A stretch of 64,000 nt of DNA from Amphibacillus jilinensis Y1. Its GTDB lineage: Bacteria; Bacillota; Bacilli; Bacillales; Amphibacillaceae. Position 1 is the first letter of the stretch, and every line of letters begins with the position of its first letter. The stretch spans positions 524,016-588,015 of the forward strand of contig NZ_JH976435.1 in assembly GCF_000306965.1 (NCBI RefSeq), given 5' to 3'. A model generated the notes under the pieces. That model was not told where the DNA came from. It did not search any database and was given only the letters and a program-made list of their open reading frames with translations. Shown here one piece after another: positions 26,261 to 36,504 of the stretch. The translations under genes were made by a program, and so were the position numbers.

Positions 26261-27553
26261 CTATGGATATAATCGATTTAATAATCTTGGAAATGGAATC
26301 GTCTCACGAACATGTTCAACACCGGCAAACCAAGCAACTGTTCGTTCAAGGCCCAGCCCAAAACCTGAATGAGGAACACTACCATATTGTCTTAATTCTA
26401 AATACCATTGATAAGCGTCACCAGATAGTTGATGTTCTTGATAGCGTTGTTTCATCAGTTCTAAGTCATCAATACGCTGTGATCCACCAATAATTTCACC
26501 ATAGCCTTCAGGCGCAATTAAATCAGCACATAATACAACTTCTGGACGCTTTGGATCTGGTTTCATATAAAATGCTTTTATGTTAGCTGGGTAGTGGGTA
26601 ATAAATACTGGTTTATCGAAACTTTCTGCAATAGCTGTTTCATGAGGTGCACCAAAATCTTCTCCCCATTCAATATCATCAAAACCTTTTTCCTTTAGTA
26701 AAACAATAGCTTCATCATATGTAATACGAGGAAATGGTGCTTGTATTTTTTCTAGCTTTGCAATATCTCGGTCAAGTGTTGTTAGCTCAAGTTTGCAATT
26801 TGTTAAAACAGCTTTTGCTAAATAGCTTACATAAGCTTCTTGGATAGCTAAACTTTCGTCATGATCGGTAAAGGCCATTTCAGGTTCAATCATCCAGAAT
26901 TCAATCAGGTGTCGACGTGTTTTTGATTTTTCTGCCCGGAACGTTGGGCCAAAGGAGAACACTTTTCCAAAAGCCATAGCAGCCGCTTCCATATATAATT
27001 GGCCACTTTGAGATAAATAGGCTTCTTCATCAAAATACTGTGTATGAAATAATTCTGTTGTTCCTTCAGCTGCTGATCCAGTTAAAATAGGTGGATCTAT
27101 TTTTATGTAATCATTGTCGTTAAAGAATTGATAGGTTGCTCGAATGATTTCATTACGAATTTTCATCACTGCATGTTGACGTTTTGAACGCAACCATAAA
27201 TGTCGATGATCCATTAGAAATTCAGTTCCATGTTCTTTAGGCGTTATCGGAAAATCAACGGATTCATGAATCATTTCTAGTGCACTCACTTGCATTTCAA
27301 ATCCAAATGGTGACCGTGCGTCTTCTACGATAGTACCAGTTACCCATATCGAGGATTCTTGTGTTAATGCTTTCGCTTGGCTGAATACCTCTTCATCTAC
27401 TTCCGCTTTAACGACGACACCTTGAATAAAACCTGTTCCATCACGTAATTGTAGGAAAGCAATTTTCCCGCTAGAGCGTTTATTGGCAAGCCAGGCACCA
27501 ATGGTTACTTCCTTGCCCACATAGTTTTTTACTTTATTTATCGTTGTCTTCAA
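26261..27553 (-). CDS. asnS: Asparaginyl-tRNA synthetase
   Basis: Charges tRNA-Asn. The 430-residue class IIb enzyme has an N-terminal OB-fold anticodon domain (about 1-110, '[20 protein letters not shown]' opening) and a catalytic core with motif 2 '[20 protein letters not shown]' and motif 3 '[15 protein letters not shown]'. Start is TTG (27551-27553), seven bases after ggagg. No T-box leader (no tGGN/antiterminator 'agggtggnaccgcg' motif) is seen upstream; it follows aspB by 23 bases, so it belongs to the ypmA-ypmB-aspB-asnS group. Confidence 0.97.
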   Translation of the reverse strand: MKTTINKVKNYVGKEVTIGAWLANKRSSGKIAFLQLRDGTGFIQGVVVKAEVDEEVFSQAKALTQESSIWVTGTIVEDARSPFGFEMQVSALEMIHESVDFPITPKEHGTEFLMDHRHLWLRSKRQHAVMKIRNEIIRATYQFFNDNDYIKIDPPILTGSAAEGTTELFHTQYFDEEAYLSQSGQLYMEAAAMAFGKVFSFGPTFRAEKSKTRRHLIEFWMIEPEMAFTDHDESLAIQEAYVSYLAKAVLTNCKLELTTLDRDIAKLEKIQAPFPRITYDEAIVLLKEKGFDDIEWGEDFGAPHETAIAESFDKPVFITHYPANIKAFYMKPDPKRPEVVLCADLIAPEGYGEIIGGSQRIDDLELMKQRYQEHQLSGDAYQWYLELRQYGSVPHSGFGLGLERTVAWFAGVEHVRETIPFPRLLNRLYP

Positions 27554-27576
27554 TGATAACCCTCCAAAGCTCTCTT

Positions 27577-28764
27577 TTATATTTGTTGGTGTTTGTTAAT
27601 AAAATGTTGAATCCGATCAATGGCTTTCTCTAATTGATCAAGTTCAATAGCATAAGATAATCTGACATTATTCGGGGCGCCAAATCCGCTACCTGGTACA
27701 AGTGCCACTTTTTCTTCTTCTAATATCGCAGTCACCCACGCTTCAATAGAATCGAATCCCGTTTTTTTCATTGCTTCTGATACATTCGGAAATAGGTAGA
27801 AGGCGCCCATTGGTTTAAGGCAACTTATTCCTGGTACTTGAGTAAGTAACTCATACGTACGGTCGAGTCTAGTCTTAAAAGCTTGTTTCATCTTAATAAT
27901 TTCATCATCACTCGCTTGATAGGCTGCAAGTGCACCATACTGAGCTATTGTTGTCGGATTAGATGTTGAATGCGAAATAAGATTACTCATTGCTTTAATA
28001 ATTGTCTTACTCCCAACGGCGTACCCAATACGCCAGCCTGTCATAGCATGTGATTTTGATACACCATTAATAATTACTGTCTGTTCCTTTAATTGACTTG
28101 AAAGTTGACTAATGGATATATGCTCTTGGTCAGTATAAGTTAATTTTTCATAAATTTCATCAGAAACAATTAATAAGTTATGTTTAAGACATACGTCACC
28201 AATTGCTTTCAATTCTTCTTTTGTATACATCATACCTGTTGGATTACTAGGCGAATTAATAATAACTGCTTTTGTCTTGGAAGTAATTGCTTCATCTAAT
28301 TGTTTTGCTGTTAATTTAAAATGATTTTTTTCTTCTCCAGTCACAAAAACGGGTTTTCCTTCTGCTAATTTAATCTGCTCGGGATAGCTTACCCAATATG
28401 GAGCTGGGACAATGACTTCATCCCCCTTATTAAGTAAAACCTGAAATAATGTAAATAATGCATGCTTTGCTCCTGTTGTCACGACAACTTGATCAGGTTG
28501 ATAGGAAAGTTGGTGATCACGGTACATTTTATTTGTAATCGCTTCTTTTAGCTCTAGTATCCCCCCTGCTGGTGTATATCGCGTTAGTCCCGTGTTCATC
28601 GCGTGTTCAGCCGCGTTAATAATAAAATTTGGTGTATTGAAGTCTGGCTCACCAGCACCTAACCCTATGACATCATGGCCAGCTTGCTTAAGCGCCTTTG
28701 CTTTTGCCGTTATTGCCAAGGTTGAGGATGGCGTTAATGTTTGTACTCGATTTGCTAGTTGCAT
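27577..28764 (-). CDS. aspB: Aspartate aminotransferase (class I PLP enzyme)
   Basis: Interconverts aspartate/oxaloacetate and glutamate/2-oxoglutarate. The 395-residue fold-type I aminotransferase shows '[11 protein letters not shown]' (PLP phosphate site), '[11 protein letters not shown]', '[10 protein letters not shown]', the PLP-binding Lys in '[15 protein letters not shown]' (about residue 237) and the C-terminal substrate Arg in 'VRLSYA'. ATG start with an aaaggtg ribosome site. It lies between ypmB (19 bases) and asnS (23 bases), an order conserved in bacilli, linking aspartate supply to Asn-tRNA charging. Confidence 0.95.
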   Translation of the reverse strand: MQLANRVQTLTPSSTLAITAKAKALKQAGHDVIGLGAGEPDFNTPNFIINAAEHAMNTGLTRYTPAGGILELKEAITNKMYRDHQLSYQPDQVVVTTGAKHALFTLFQVLLNKGDEVIVPAPYWVSYPEQIKLAEGKPVFVTGEEKNHFKLTAKQLDEAITSKTKAVIINSPSNPTGMMYTKEELKAIGDVCLKHNLLIVSDEIYEKLTYTDQEHISISQLSSQLKEQTVIINGVSKSHAMTGWRIGYAVGSKTIIKAMSNLISHSTSNPTTIAQYGALAAYQASDDEIIKMKQAFKTRLDRTYELLTQVPGISCLKPMGAFYLFPNVSEAMKKTGFDSIEAWVTAILEEEKVALVPGSGFGAPNNVRLSYAIELDQLEKAIDRIQHFINKHQQI

Positions 28765-28783
28765 GTTATCACCTTTCTTTCAG

Positions 28784-29308
28784 TTAATGGTTTGCAAATG
28801 ATATACCACTATCATACTCTCCATTATCTAAGCGATAGTAATCATAGCTTAGTCTACCTGATTCATCAAGATAGACAATCTCCAAAAGAGGGGTTTCATG
28901 ACGTAACCCTATTTGGGTATGGTATACATCTTGGTAAACAGTTTGGTTGCGCCATTCGTCTAAAATGTGATCAATTTCAATCCAATCTTGTTTATAGTAA
29001 GTTATCAATTCAGCATCTTCGTCAATCTGATCAACAAAAATGACTAGATCTTCATCCGAAGTTGATGTCGCTTCTACAACATGAAAATACCTTGCCCCGT
29101 GATAGCGCGAAATGTCGTCAATCGAAGCAATCTCTAGTTGTTGCTCAACACGTTCCCTTGTATCAGAAAAGCCTTTTGTTCTTTCCATATTAACGCTTTG
29201 ATACAAATAAACTGAAAAACCAATTATAAGTAGGATAGCAAGGATAAATAGAAATAAGACGACTTTTAGCCAACTAAGTTCGATAAATGGTGAAGACTGC
29301 CGTCTCAT
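28784..29308 (-). CDS. ypmB: YpmB family membrane-anchored protein (DUF5590)
   Basis: A 174-residue protein with a short cytoplasmic N-terminus, one membrane segment (about 13-37, 'LKVVLFLFILAILLIIGFSV') and an extracellular part containing two PepSY-like beta-alpha units ('ISRYHGARYFHVVEATS', 'ETPLLEIVYLDESGRLSYDYY'). This is the YpmB/DUF5590 layout. Function unknown. The ATG at 29306-29308 is six bases after gagg, inside the end of ypmA, so the two overlap by 35 bases. Confidence 0.8.
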   Translation of the reverse strand: MRRQSSPFIELSWLKVVLFLFILAILLIIGFSVYLYQSVNMERTKGFSDTRERVEQQLEIASIDDISRYHGARYFHVVEATSTSDEDLVIFVDQIDEDAELITYYKQDWIEIDHILDEWRNQTVYQDVYHTQIGLRHETPLLEIVYLDESGRLSYDYYRLDNGEYDSGISFANH

Positions 29309-29447
29309 TGTCCACCTCATCTAATGCTAAGCCAAACATTAAATCGTCATCTTTAAGTGTTCGGTTTAAGCTATCAACTATTTTATATAGTTCAGGATTG
29401 TGTTGTAATCTTACGGTTGATAGCGTTTCAATTTGTTCTTTTCTCAT
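29274..29447 (-). CDS. ypmA: YpmA family protein (DUF4264)
   Basis: A 57-residue protein, 'MRKEQIETLSTVRLQHNPEL' then 'LNRTLKDDDLMFGLALDE' and the closing 'VFTIYRT', nearly identical in pattern to B. subtilis YpmA. Function unknown. The longer frame to 29513 has no supporting ribosome site, while the ATG at 29445-29447 follows 'aaaggctggg'. It overlaps ypmB and heads the ypmA-ypmB-aspB-asnS group. Confidence 0.82.
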   Translation of the reverse strand: MRKEQIETLSTVRLQHNPELYKIVDSLNRTLKDDDLMFGLALDEVDNETAVFTIYRT

Positions 29448-29525
29448 TTTATCCCAGCCTTTTCTATCGAATAATCCATATCGCACAACGATATATGGGA
29501 ATCCTGTATACATTATAACAGGTTT

Positions 29526-30323
29526 TTAGTCAAAATTAATATGATGCTTCACATTTTTTGTATGAAATTGTACCTCTATATCATAATCGGAATCTTTAAA
29601 GATGGCAATAAGAGAGCCAATATCTTCTAAAAAATACGGTTCAATCCAGTGTTCTTCAAGATAATATAATAATTCGTTGTTTGCTTCATTTTGTGCAGAA
29701 GTGAAAAAAATGGCTGCATCTGGATTGATTTTTGTTAATATATTTCGATCCGGCAAAAATGTTTCGCCAAAATGTGCGGTTTTAACAATTTGAAAATCAT
29801 ACTTGTCAAGATTTGTTAAATCTTTTTCAGTGATGCTCGTTCTCCCCATAAAAAGAATTGCTTGATTATTATATGTGAGCACGTTGGTTGAAGCGCGCGG
29901 TTGATTTGAAACAGCCAAAACATGAAAGGTTAACCCATCACCTAAGTGAATGCTTGCAGGCTCTTTACTCAATGTTAATTGCGTCCTTTGATAATGCGAT
30001 GTTTCATTAATATCTATTATTTGTCTAACGTCAAAATTGTTAATGATCAAGTCTTTATTCGCGCGATATCTTTGATCTTCATCTGTTATGATGAGATGAT
30101 TAATGGTATCAACCTCTAATGTTTCCAATAATTTAATTAAATAAATTCCACTTGCTTTTGATCCGGTATTAATTAGAGTATATTGCTGATTGGTTCCTTG
30201 TACTAGTGTTGCTTCCCCATCTGGAAGGTCAAGGAAATACACAACTATTTCTGACTGATTAGAGAAAGATACAAGTATGGACATTGTGAGTAAGAGTAGC
30301 CCAAATAGCCAAGCTATCTTCAT
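29526..30323 (-). CDS. Exported MBL-fold (ComEC/Rec2-C-like) protein, metal site degenerate
   Basis: A 265-residue protein with an N-terminal hydrophobic signal or anchor (about 3-20) and a domain resembling the extracellular beta-lactamase-like domain of ComEC: 'VYFLDLPDGEATLVQ', 'YTLINTGSKASGIYLIKLLE', 'INHLIIT', 'ILFMGRTSITEKDL'. In active MBL enzymes 'LIITHPHADH' would follow; here the segment reads LIITDEDQRYRAN, so the HxHxDH metal ligands are absent and hydrolase activity is unlikely. The ATG at 30321-30323 follows aggtgg. It lies between dinG and ypmA. Confidence 0.6.
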   Translation of the reverse strand: MKIAWLFGLLLLTMSILVSFSNQSEIVVYFLDLPDGEATLVQGTNQQYTLINTGSKASGIYLIKLLETLEVDTINHLIITDEDQRYRANKDLIINNFDVRQIIDINETSHYQRTQLTLSKEPASIHLGDGLTFHVLAVSNQPRASTNVLTYNNQAILFMGRTSITEKDLTNLDKYDFQIVKTAHFGETFLPDRNILTKINPDAAIFFTSAQNEANNELLYYLEEHWIEPYFLEDIGSLIAIFKDSDYDIEVQFHTKNVKHHINFD

Positions 30324-30376
30324 TTTAACACCACCTAAATAATGTTTGGTTATTATCCCACAATATGAAGGTGTTA

Positions 30377-33109
30377 CTAAACCCAATTATTGGCTATCTC
30401 TAATAGTTCATTTGTTCTCCGGTGAAAAGTAGGCACGTTCGCAATCGAATTTAGAAATGTCTGTCCATAATGTTTTGTCATAATACGATCATCACAGATA
30501 AATATTATTCCTTTATCCGTGTGAGAACGTATGAGACGACCGAAACCTTGTTTGAACCGAAGAACGGCATTAGGCAGTGACAAGGATAGAAATGGATTTT
30601 CCCCACTTGCTTCTATGTCTGAATATTTTGCTTTAAATACAGGATGGTTGGGATTATCGAATGGTAATCTAACCATAACTACACACGTTAAATCACTACC
30701 AGGTATATCTAACCCCTCCCAAAAAGCGTTCGTGCCAAATAATATTGCTTGATTAAAGCTTTGAAAGTTTTTCTTTAATCGTTCATGACTTCCACTTGAA
30801 ATGCCTTGCGCAATTAGGACATAATCATCATTAAATAACTCTTTTAACAGATAATACGCTTTTTTTAACATATCATATGAATTAAATAAAATTAACATAC
30901 GCCCTCGGGTGATTTCTGCCAAAGTAAAGATAGCCTCACAGCTTGCTTCAATAAAAGGGTCCATTTCCTTATAGCGGGCTAGAGGAAAATCGTTTGGGAT
31001 CAGCACTTTTACTTGACTTTGATAAGCATATGGTGATGGAATCTTTCGTTCGACTATAACATCACAATCTAGGCCGATTTGCTTTTTGAAAAATTCGAAT
31101 TGATCATCTGTAGTGATTGAAGCACTCGTTAGAATAACACTATTTGTCTCCTTAAATAAAGTTGATCTTAACAATTGGTTAATTTGTAATGGCTCTTGGT
31201 ATAAATAAACAGCATTTTTAGCACCATAAGATTCGATTTCAATCCATTTTACACTTTGATCATCCTCATTTGGTGTAAAAAATCGTTTTAATCTATCTTT
31301 CATTTCTTTTAGATCGTTCGCATGATGGTCAATTAACAATTTTTCTTGTTGGGTCGTTTGAATCTCGTTCAATTGGTTTAACAGATCATTAATGAACAGG
31401 ATTAATCGATTTGCCATTTCTTCTGTTGTTTGCCAATCTGCTTGATAGGGATGCTCAATTACACATTGATAACGTCCAACATCGTTTTTATTAATCTCCC
31501 TGCTTCTACGGGCGTTTACATAATGATAAATATACCTGAAAAACATATCATTTTCTTCTAAAAGTGTTGTAATGAGTTGATTTGTTTTATGATTTAAATG
31601 ATGATTATGTAGCCCTTTTAGCATGTGGCTAAGTGAGATAATCCTCTTTTGGAAGCTAAGATAATTGATTTGCATCCCCGCTTTATTAGCAAATACACGT
31701 TCTAATTGATGAGCTTCATCTATAATAATTTTATGGATACCATGAATGGGTGACCGTTTCCGAATAGTATAATCTGCTAATAACGCATGGTTAATAATGA
31801 TTAAGTCAGCTTGTTGGCTTTGTTGAAGCGCAAACGCATAAAATGATTCACCATGATTGTTTACCTTTACTTGTAAAGCGTGTTCAGTGGCAACCGAAAC
31901 CTGCTTAAAGAAGTGATCCCCACCTGAAGGCAACTGTAATTCAGCGATATCCCCTGTTTCAGTTTCTGTCAACCAAACGGTAATCATTGCTTTAATTAAT
32001 ACTTCGTCATAATTTCTGTAGGGTTGTTCTTGTAAGGCTTTTTTAAATAGAGATAAACTTAAATAGTGTTGTTTACCCTTTAATATAGTTGCTCGAAAAG
32101 AAAAAGGTAATACATTCCTTAGGCGTGGTATCTCTTCTTGCAATAATTGTTTTTGGAGCTGGGTTAAGTGTGTACTTACCATAATTTGCTCATGCTGGTG
32201 CTTTGCTTGATAAAGAGCTGCGATAAGATAAGCCATCGATTTGCCAATCCCGGTACCAGCTTCAATAATTCCATGTTGATGACTTTGGAAAGCATGGTAG
32301 ATATACTCAATCATTTCTCGCTGACCGGGGCGATCTTCATATTTTTCAAAGGCTTTTTTAAAGGGGGTATTATCCTGAAAAAGCATGTCTAATAACTCGC
32401 CAAATGGTAGATCAGTTTCTCTGGATTGTTGTTGTGCTGAGACCATCGGTTTAATAGCCAAACCAAAGGGATAGTCATAAGATCGATTAATCTGTTCTTG
32501 GCATTTTGCCTTTTCTTCTTTTTCAATCAATATATCGCTTAAGTTACTTTTTAAATAAGGTTCTAATTGCCGTAATTGTTTAATTGTCGTTGATGGTAAG
32601 CTATCTAATTTTACAAATAGTTGATCAAGCAGTTTAGCAGTTACGTATGCATCAGACAAGGCTCTATGGGGATCATTGTGCTCAAGCTTTAACCATTGAG
32701 ATAGATGGGCTAATTTAAAACTTGTTGCTTTGGGAAATAACACTCGACTTAACTCTACTGTGTCGATAATAGGTTGTTTAAGTGGCGAATAACCAGCATT
32801 TTTTAATTCAACATTTAAAAAACCTAAGTCAAATGGTACATTGTGTGCCACAAAATAGACGTTTTCAAAAAAAGCAATAATATCACCAGCAACCTCTTCA
32901 AAGCTAGGCTTATCAATAATCATTTCATTGGTTATTCCGGTCAAATGTGAAATAAAGCGAGAGATATGCTTATTCGGGTTGATTAATTGATTGTATTGGT
33001 TAATAATTTCTCCATCTTGATAAATGACAATCCCAATTTCAATAATGCGATCCCCTTTGTTAGGCGTATTTCCTGTTGTCTCTAAATCTATAACTGCAAA
33101 TTTATTCAT
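30377..33109 (-). CDS. dinG: DinG-family helicase with N-terminal DEDDh exonuclease (YpvA)
   Basis: A 910-residue fusion protein. Residues 1-165 form a DnaQ-like 3'-5' exonuclease domain with DLETTG (7-12), 'HNVPFDLGFLN' and 'HRALSDAYVTAKLL', all catalytic acids and the late His retained. The rest is an XPD/DinG-type superfamily 2 helicase: Walker A 'EAGTGIGKSMAYLIAAL' (about 290), DEAH box 'IIDEAHQLE' (about 465) and 'RFKQGFGRLIRSHTDKG' (motif VI). The four Cys ligands of the iron-sulfur cluster in E. coli DinG are not evident, as in other Gram-positive forms. The ATG at 33107-33109 follows aaggatg. First gene after panD and a terminator. Confidence 0.93.
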   Translation of the reverse strand: MNKFAVIDLETTGNTPNKGDRIIEIGIVIYQDGEIINQYNQLINPNKHISRFISHLTGITNEMIIDKPSFEEVAGDIIAFFENVYFVAHNVPFDLGFLNVELKNAGYSPLKQPIIDTVELSRVLFPKATSFKLAHLSQWLKLEHNDPHRALSDAYVTAKLLDQLFVKLDSLPSTTIKQLRQLEPYLKSNLSDILIEKEEKAKCQEQINRSYDYPFGLAIKPMVSAQQQSRETDLPFGELLDMLFQDNTPFKKAFEKYEDRPGQREMIEYIYHAFQSHQHGIIEAGTGIGKSMAYLIAALYQAKHQHEQIMVSTHLTQLQKQLLQEEIPRLRNVLPFSFRATILKGKQHYLSLSLFKKALQEQPYRNYDEVLIKAMITVWLTETETGDIAELQLPSGGDHFFKQVSVATEHALQVKVNNHGESFYAFALQQSQQADLIIINHALLADYTIRKRSPIHGIHKIIIDEAHQLERVFANKAGMQINYLSFQKRIISLSHMLKGLHNHHLNHKTNQLITTLLEENDMFFRYIYHYVNARRSREINKNDVGRYQCVIEHPYQADWQTTEEMANRLILFINDLLNQLNEIQTTQQEKLLIDHHANDLKEMKDRLKRFFTPNEDDQSVKWIEIESYGAKNAVYLYQEPLQINQLLRSTLFKETNSVILTSASITTDDQFEFFKKQIGLDCDVIVERKIPSPYAYQSQVKVLIPNDFPLARYKEMDPFIEASCEAIFTLAEITRGRMLILFNSYDMLKKAYYLLKELFNDDYVLIAQGISSGSHERLKKNFQSFNQAILFGTNAFWEGLDIPGSDLTCVVMVRLPFDNPNHPVFKAKYSDIEASGENPFLSLSLPNAVLRFKQGFGRLIRSHTDKGIIFICDDRIMTKHYGQTFLNSIANVPTFHRRTNELLEIANNWV

Positions 33110-33153
33110 AAATATCATCCTTATCTTTTTGTGCTAGATAAAACGATGTTCAT

Positions 33154-33340
33154 TTATCACAGCTAACCGTCCGTAAACACCCACTTCAAAATAATGAATA
33201 GAGTAATTGGTTAGGGTGCTGTCCTAATTCATTCAACTAACAATCCGTGCGTGGATAAGATCGTAGACTAAAACCGCCACGTCCTGTGGCAACGTCTGCA
33301 TGACCTACACCCTGTGCCCCTCCGCCCGCGGATTGAAGTT
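33154..33340 (+). repeat. RepA element interrupted by a GC-rich segment
   Basis: Left half: 'ttatcacagctaaccgtccgtaaacacccacttcaaaataatg' elements, then 'tgctgtcctaattcattcaactaac' and 'aatccgtgcgtgg' (33243 on). The right end 'cgcccgcggattgaagttttt' appears only at about 33324-33345, after roughly 70 GC-rich bases (33256-33325) absent from other copies. It abuts the panD terminator. Confidence 0.65.
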
Positions 33341-33350
33341 TTTTTAAAAA

Positions 33351-33389
33351 TAGATAAACACTTACCGCTACGAGGTAAGTGTTTATCTA
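33351..33389 (-). terminator. Terminator of the ypjD-to-panD operon
   Basis: Perfect 16-base stem (33351-33366 with 33374-33389; tagataaacacttacc and its complement), seven-base loop, followed on the minus strand by tttttaaaaaaa. It overlaps the panD stop codon. Confidence 0.88.
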
Positions 33390-33773
33390 TTTATACACGG
33401 TTAGAGGCGGCTCTTGTTCTAGTATTTCAACAATGTTATTTTGATCATCCATTAGTGCCACCCTAGGTTTAAACGACAATAATTCATCATCAGAAACCGC
33501 TGCATAAGAAACAACAATAATGATGTCATCAACTTGAACGTGTCTAGCTGCTGCTCCGTTTAGACAAACCATTTTACTTCCACGTTCACCAGAAATAACA
33601 TATGTTTCTAATCGGGCACCGTTATTATTATTAACAATCTGAACTTTTTCATGAGGTAATATATCGACTGCCTCAAGGATATCCGGATCAATCGTAATAC
33701 TGCCAACATAATTTAAGTTCGCTTCTGTTACACGAGCGCGATGTAATTTCGCTTTCATCATTGTTCGGTACAT
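33387..33773 (-). CDS. panD: Aspartate 1-decarboxylase
   Basis: Makes beta-alanine from aspartate for pantothenate synthesis. The 128-residue proenzyme carries the self-cleavage site Gly24-Ser25 within '[10 protein letters not shown]', which generates the pyruvoyl group, plus '[10 protein letters not shown]' and '[20 protein letters not shown]'. The ATG at 33771-33773 lies after gaggggg; a GTG three codons earlier lies inside that site. Last gene of panB-panC-panD. Confidence 0.96.
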   Translation of the reverse strand: MYRTMMKAKLHRARVTEANLNYVGSITIDPDILEAVDILPHEKVQIVNNNNGARLETYVISGERGSKMVCLNGAAARHVQVDDIIIVVSYAAVSDDELLSFKPRVALMDDQNNIVEILEQEPPLTVYK

Positions 33774-33793
33774 GTAAGCCACCCCCTCTTTAT

Positions 33794-34666
33794 TTAATAC
33801 AGGGAATCGACGGGTTCACCTCTACTATCAATAATAATATTATCAATTAAGCGTGCATGACTAAACTGCACGGCTAATGCAATAATTATTGTTCGATCAC
33901 ATTCGCTGACTATTTCTAGTTCTGGAAAGGATAGTATCTCCACATAATCGATTTGTCCTGAAGTTTTTTTGTTAATATGATCTTTAACTTCATTCACTAT
34001 ATTAACAGGATTTTTTTCCCCGTCAATGATTTTATTTCTGGCCAATTGTAAAGCTTGATGCAATTGAGGTGCTTCCTCCCTCTCATGGTCAAGAAGATTC
34101 GTATTACGACTACTTTTAGCCAAACCATCGTCATCTCGAACTGTTGCAACCATTTTTAGTGAAATTGGGAAATTAAAATCTTTAATTAATAAGTCTACAA
34201 TAGCTACTTGTTGGGCATCTTTACTACCCAAATAGACATAATTTGGTTCGATGATATGAAAAAGCTTGGTTAATACCGTAAGTACACCCCCGAAATGCCC
34301 CGGTCTCGATCGATCACAAAGTACACCTATTCTCTTTTCTGCAACCATGGTCACACCCATAGTTGAAGGATACATTTGATCAGCACTTGGAATAAAAAGG
34401 TAATCAACTTGTTTATTTTCAAGAAAATTTTCATCTTTTTGTTGATTTCTTGGATAGTTGTCGAAATCTTCATTTACCCCGAATTGAAGAGGATTGACAA
34501 AGATACTTACAATAATAATATCCGCATCTTCATAGGCGTGGTCGATTAAAGCCCCATGACCTTCATGTAAATACCCCATGGTAGGGACGAACCCTATCGA
34601 TTGACCTGTTTTTTTAATCTGCTGAATCTCATCTTGCATTTCTTTAATCGAACGAATCGTTTTCAT
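33794..34666 (-). CDS. panC: Pantothenate synthetase
   Basis: Condenses pantoate with beta-alanine using ATP. The 290-residue protein shows '[15 protein letters not shown]' (HxGH-type nucleotide motif), '[11 protein letters not shown]', '[16 protein letters not shown]' and the ADP-binding '[10 protein letters not shown]' (KMSKS-like). ATG start 11 bases upstream of which lies a gtaggtg site. It is 11 bases from panB and 20 from panD. Confidence 0.96.
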   Translation of the reverse strand: MKTIRSIKEMQDEIQQIKKTGQSIGFVPTMGYLHEGHGALIDHAYEDADIIIVSIFVNPLQFGVNEDFDNYPRNQQKDENFLENKQVDYLFIPSADQMYPSTMGVTMVAEKRIGVLCDRSRPGHFGGVLTVLTKLFHIIEPNYVYLGSKDAQQVAIVDLLIKDFNFPISLKMVATVRDDDGLAKSSRNTNLLDHEREEAPQLHQALQLARNKIIDGEKNPVNIVNEVKDHINKKTSGQIDYVEILSFPELEIVSECDRTIIIALAVQFSHARLIDNIIIDSRGEPVDSLY

Positions 34667-34677
34667 TATATATTCAC

Positions 34678-35511
34678 CTACTTTTTTTCCTCAGGTAAAC
34701 CAACCGTTGATTCTGTCAAATAACTGTGCTTACCTTCTGGAAATTGCGCTGTTTTAACATCTTCTATAAATGAAGTTAACGCTTTATGACCGATAGTGTT
34801 GAAGTTTGCATATGTTTTAACAAAGCGTGGGAAACGATCGACACCATATTGTAGAAGGTCGTGGTAAACAAGAACTTGACCGTCACAATCAATCCCCGCT
34901 CCTATCCCGATGGTGGGAATTGATAACTTATTAGTGATAAGGTGGGATAATGTTTTAGGTACACCTTCTAAGACACAAGCGATTACCCCGCTGTTTTCAA
35001 GGGCTTGTGCCTGTTTAACAATCCTTTCGGCACTCTCTTGATCCTTTCCTTGTACTTTAAAACCTCCAAATACATTAACCAATTGTGGTGTTAAACCAAC
35101 ATGGCCAATCACTGGAATTCCAGCATGTGTTAAACGATGAACCAATTCATAAATCTCATCAGTCCCACCTTCTACTTTGATCGCTTGAGCCCCCGTTTCT
35201 TGGTACAGACGTTTGGCATTTTCTAAAGATCTTTCCATTGAAATATGATAAGACATAAAAGGCATATCAACGACAATAAATGTATTAGGCGCACCTCTAC
35301 GTGCGGCTTTGCCATGATGAATCATGTCTTCCATTGTGACGTTAATGGTTGACTCGTACCCGAGCACAACCATCCCTAAAGAATCACCTACCAAAATAAT
35401 ATCTGCTTTGGCTTGTTCAACTGATTTAGCAGACGGATAGTCATAAGCAGTGACCATCGTTATCTTATCACTGTCCTGTTTCATTTTTAAGAAATCTAAT
35501 CTTGTCTTCAA
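34678..35511 (-). CDS. panB: 3-methyl-2-oxobutanoate hydroxymethyltransferase
   Basis: First committed step of pantothenate synthesis: hydroxymethylation of ketoisovalerate with methylene-tetrahydrofolate. The 277-residue TIM-barrel protein has '[10 protein letters not shown]', '[14 protein letters not shown]' (metal-binding Asp), 'VVDMPFMSY', 'KVEGG' and '[10 protein letters not shown]'. The start is TTG (35509-35511), eight bases after aggagg. It follows birA by 12 bases in the vitamin operon. Confidence 0.96.
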   Translation of the reverse strand: MKTRLDFLKMKQDSDKITMVTAYDYPSAKSVEQAKADIILVGDSLGMVVLGYESTINVTMEDMIHHGKAARRGAPNTFIVVDMPFMSYHISMERSLENAKRLYQETGAQAIKVEGGTDEIYELVHRLTHAGIPVIGHVGLTPQLVNVFGGFKVQGKDQESAERIVKQAQALENSGVIACVLEGVPKTLSHLITNKLSIPTIGIGAGIDCDGQVLVYHDLLQYGVDRFPRFVKTYANFNTIGHKALTSFIEDVKTAQFPEGKHSYLTESTVGLPEEKK

Positions 35512-35523
35512 GTATAGAACCTC

Positions 35524-36504
35524 CTAAAACCATTCTATTTCAGCAGAGTATAGTTTTTTCGTTTTATGACCATGCACATCTTCAATGATTAGTGCCCCAT
35601 CATCGGCAATGCCTATCATTTTACCTTGACTCCTTTGCTTTCCGCTACGATAAGTCAATATTTCACCAAGTTTATAGGCGTAGCTCTCCCATTTGCTCTT
35701 AATCATTTTAAAGCCATCGGTTAAATAGTTTTGATAATAAGTCTCAAACCTCATTAAAAGATCTCGAATAATTTCTTGTTTATGAAATTCTTGGTTAGCT
35801 ACTGTAGCTAATGATGTAGCAATATTCCCCAGACCACTTGGAAAATCTGATTGATTTTGATTAACATTTAATCCGATCCCAATTACCAGGTAATGGATTT
35901 GATCTTGTTCAGCTTGCATTTCTGTTAATATACCGGCAATTTTCTTTTCATTAATTAACAAATCATTCGGCCATTTGATCGACGGTTCTACATTTGTTAA
36001 TGATTTTATTGTATCAGCTAAACAAATTGCGGTTAATAAAGTTAACTGAGGCGCCTCTGATGGCAATAATTTTGGACGCAAAATAAAGCTTAGCCATATC
36101 CCCTTAGCATTATCAGAATCCCAGTTGCGATCAAGACGTCCTTTTCCTTTTGTTTGTCGATCTGATACAATAACAAGCCCCTCTTGCGCCCCAACTTGTG
36201 CTTTTTGATTAGCTAAGCGTTGAGTAGAATCTATCTCTTCGTAATGTTCTAATGTTTTTCCCAACCAATTTGTATTTAACCCCCAATAGATCGTGTTTTC
36301 GCTAACTTTGTCGGGCTGCGAAATCAACCGATAGCCCTTATTAGGTACCGCTTCAAATTGATAACCATCACTTTTTAATTGCTTAATTTGTTTCCAAATG
36401 GCTGTTCGTGATATGTCCAATTGCTCTGACAACCATTGACCTGATACAAAGGTATGCATGTGCGCTGATAATAGTTGTATTAATTTTTCTCGGGAGGATG
36501 ACAC
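35524..36504 (-). CDS. birA: Bifunctional biotin-protein ligase / biotin operon repressor
   Basis: Attaches biotin to carboxylase carrier proteins and represses biotin genes. The 326-residue protein has a winged-helix DNA-binding domain (about 1-62, 'LSEQLDISRTAIWKQIKQLK'), the catalytic domain with 'IDSTQRLA', the GKGRLDR nucleotide-binding loop (about 115-121), 'KWPNDLLINEKKIAGILTE', 'GIGLNVN', and the C-terminal SH3-like domain. The presence of the HTH indicates a group II repressor. Start: GTG at 36502-36504, 11 bases after aaggag; an earlier GTG is inside the site. It overlaps the end of cca by 25 bases. Confidence 0.93.
   Translation of the reverse strand: MSSSREKLIQLLSAHMHTFVSGQWLSEQLDISRTAIWKQIKQLKSDGYQFEAVPNKGYRLISQPDKVSENTIYWGLNTNWLGKTLEHYEEIDSTQRLANQKAQVGAQEGLVIVSDRQTKGKGRLDRNWDSDNAKGIWLSFILRPKLLPSEAPQLTLLTAICLADTIKSLTNVEPSIKWPNDLLINEKKIAGILTEMQAEQDQIHYLVIGIGLNVNQNQSDFPSGLGNIATSLATVANQEFHKQEIIRDLLMRFETYYQNYLTDGFKMIKSKWESYAYKLGEILTYRSGKQRSQGKMIGIADDGALIIEDVHGHKTKKLYSAEIEWF

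Noticed and set aside
26261-28764. T-box or other riboswitch leader for asnS/aspB
   Set aside because: No T-box antiterminator motif or specifier structure was found; the genes are tightly spaced in an operon.
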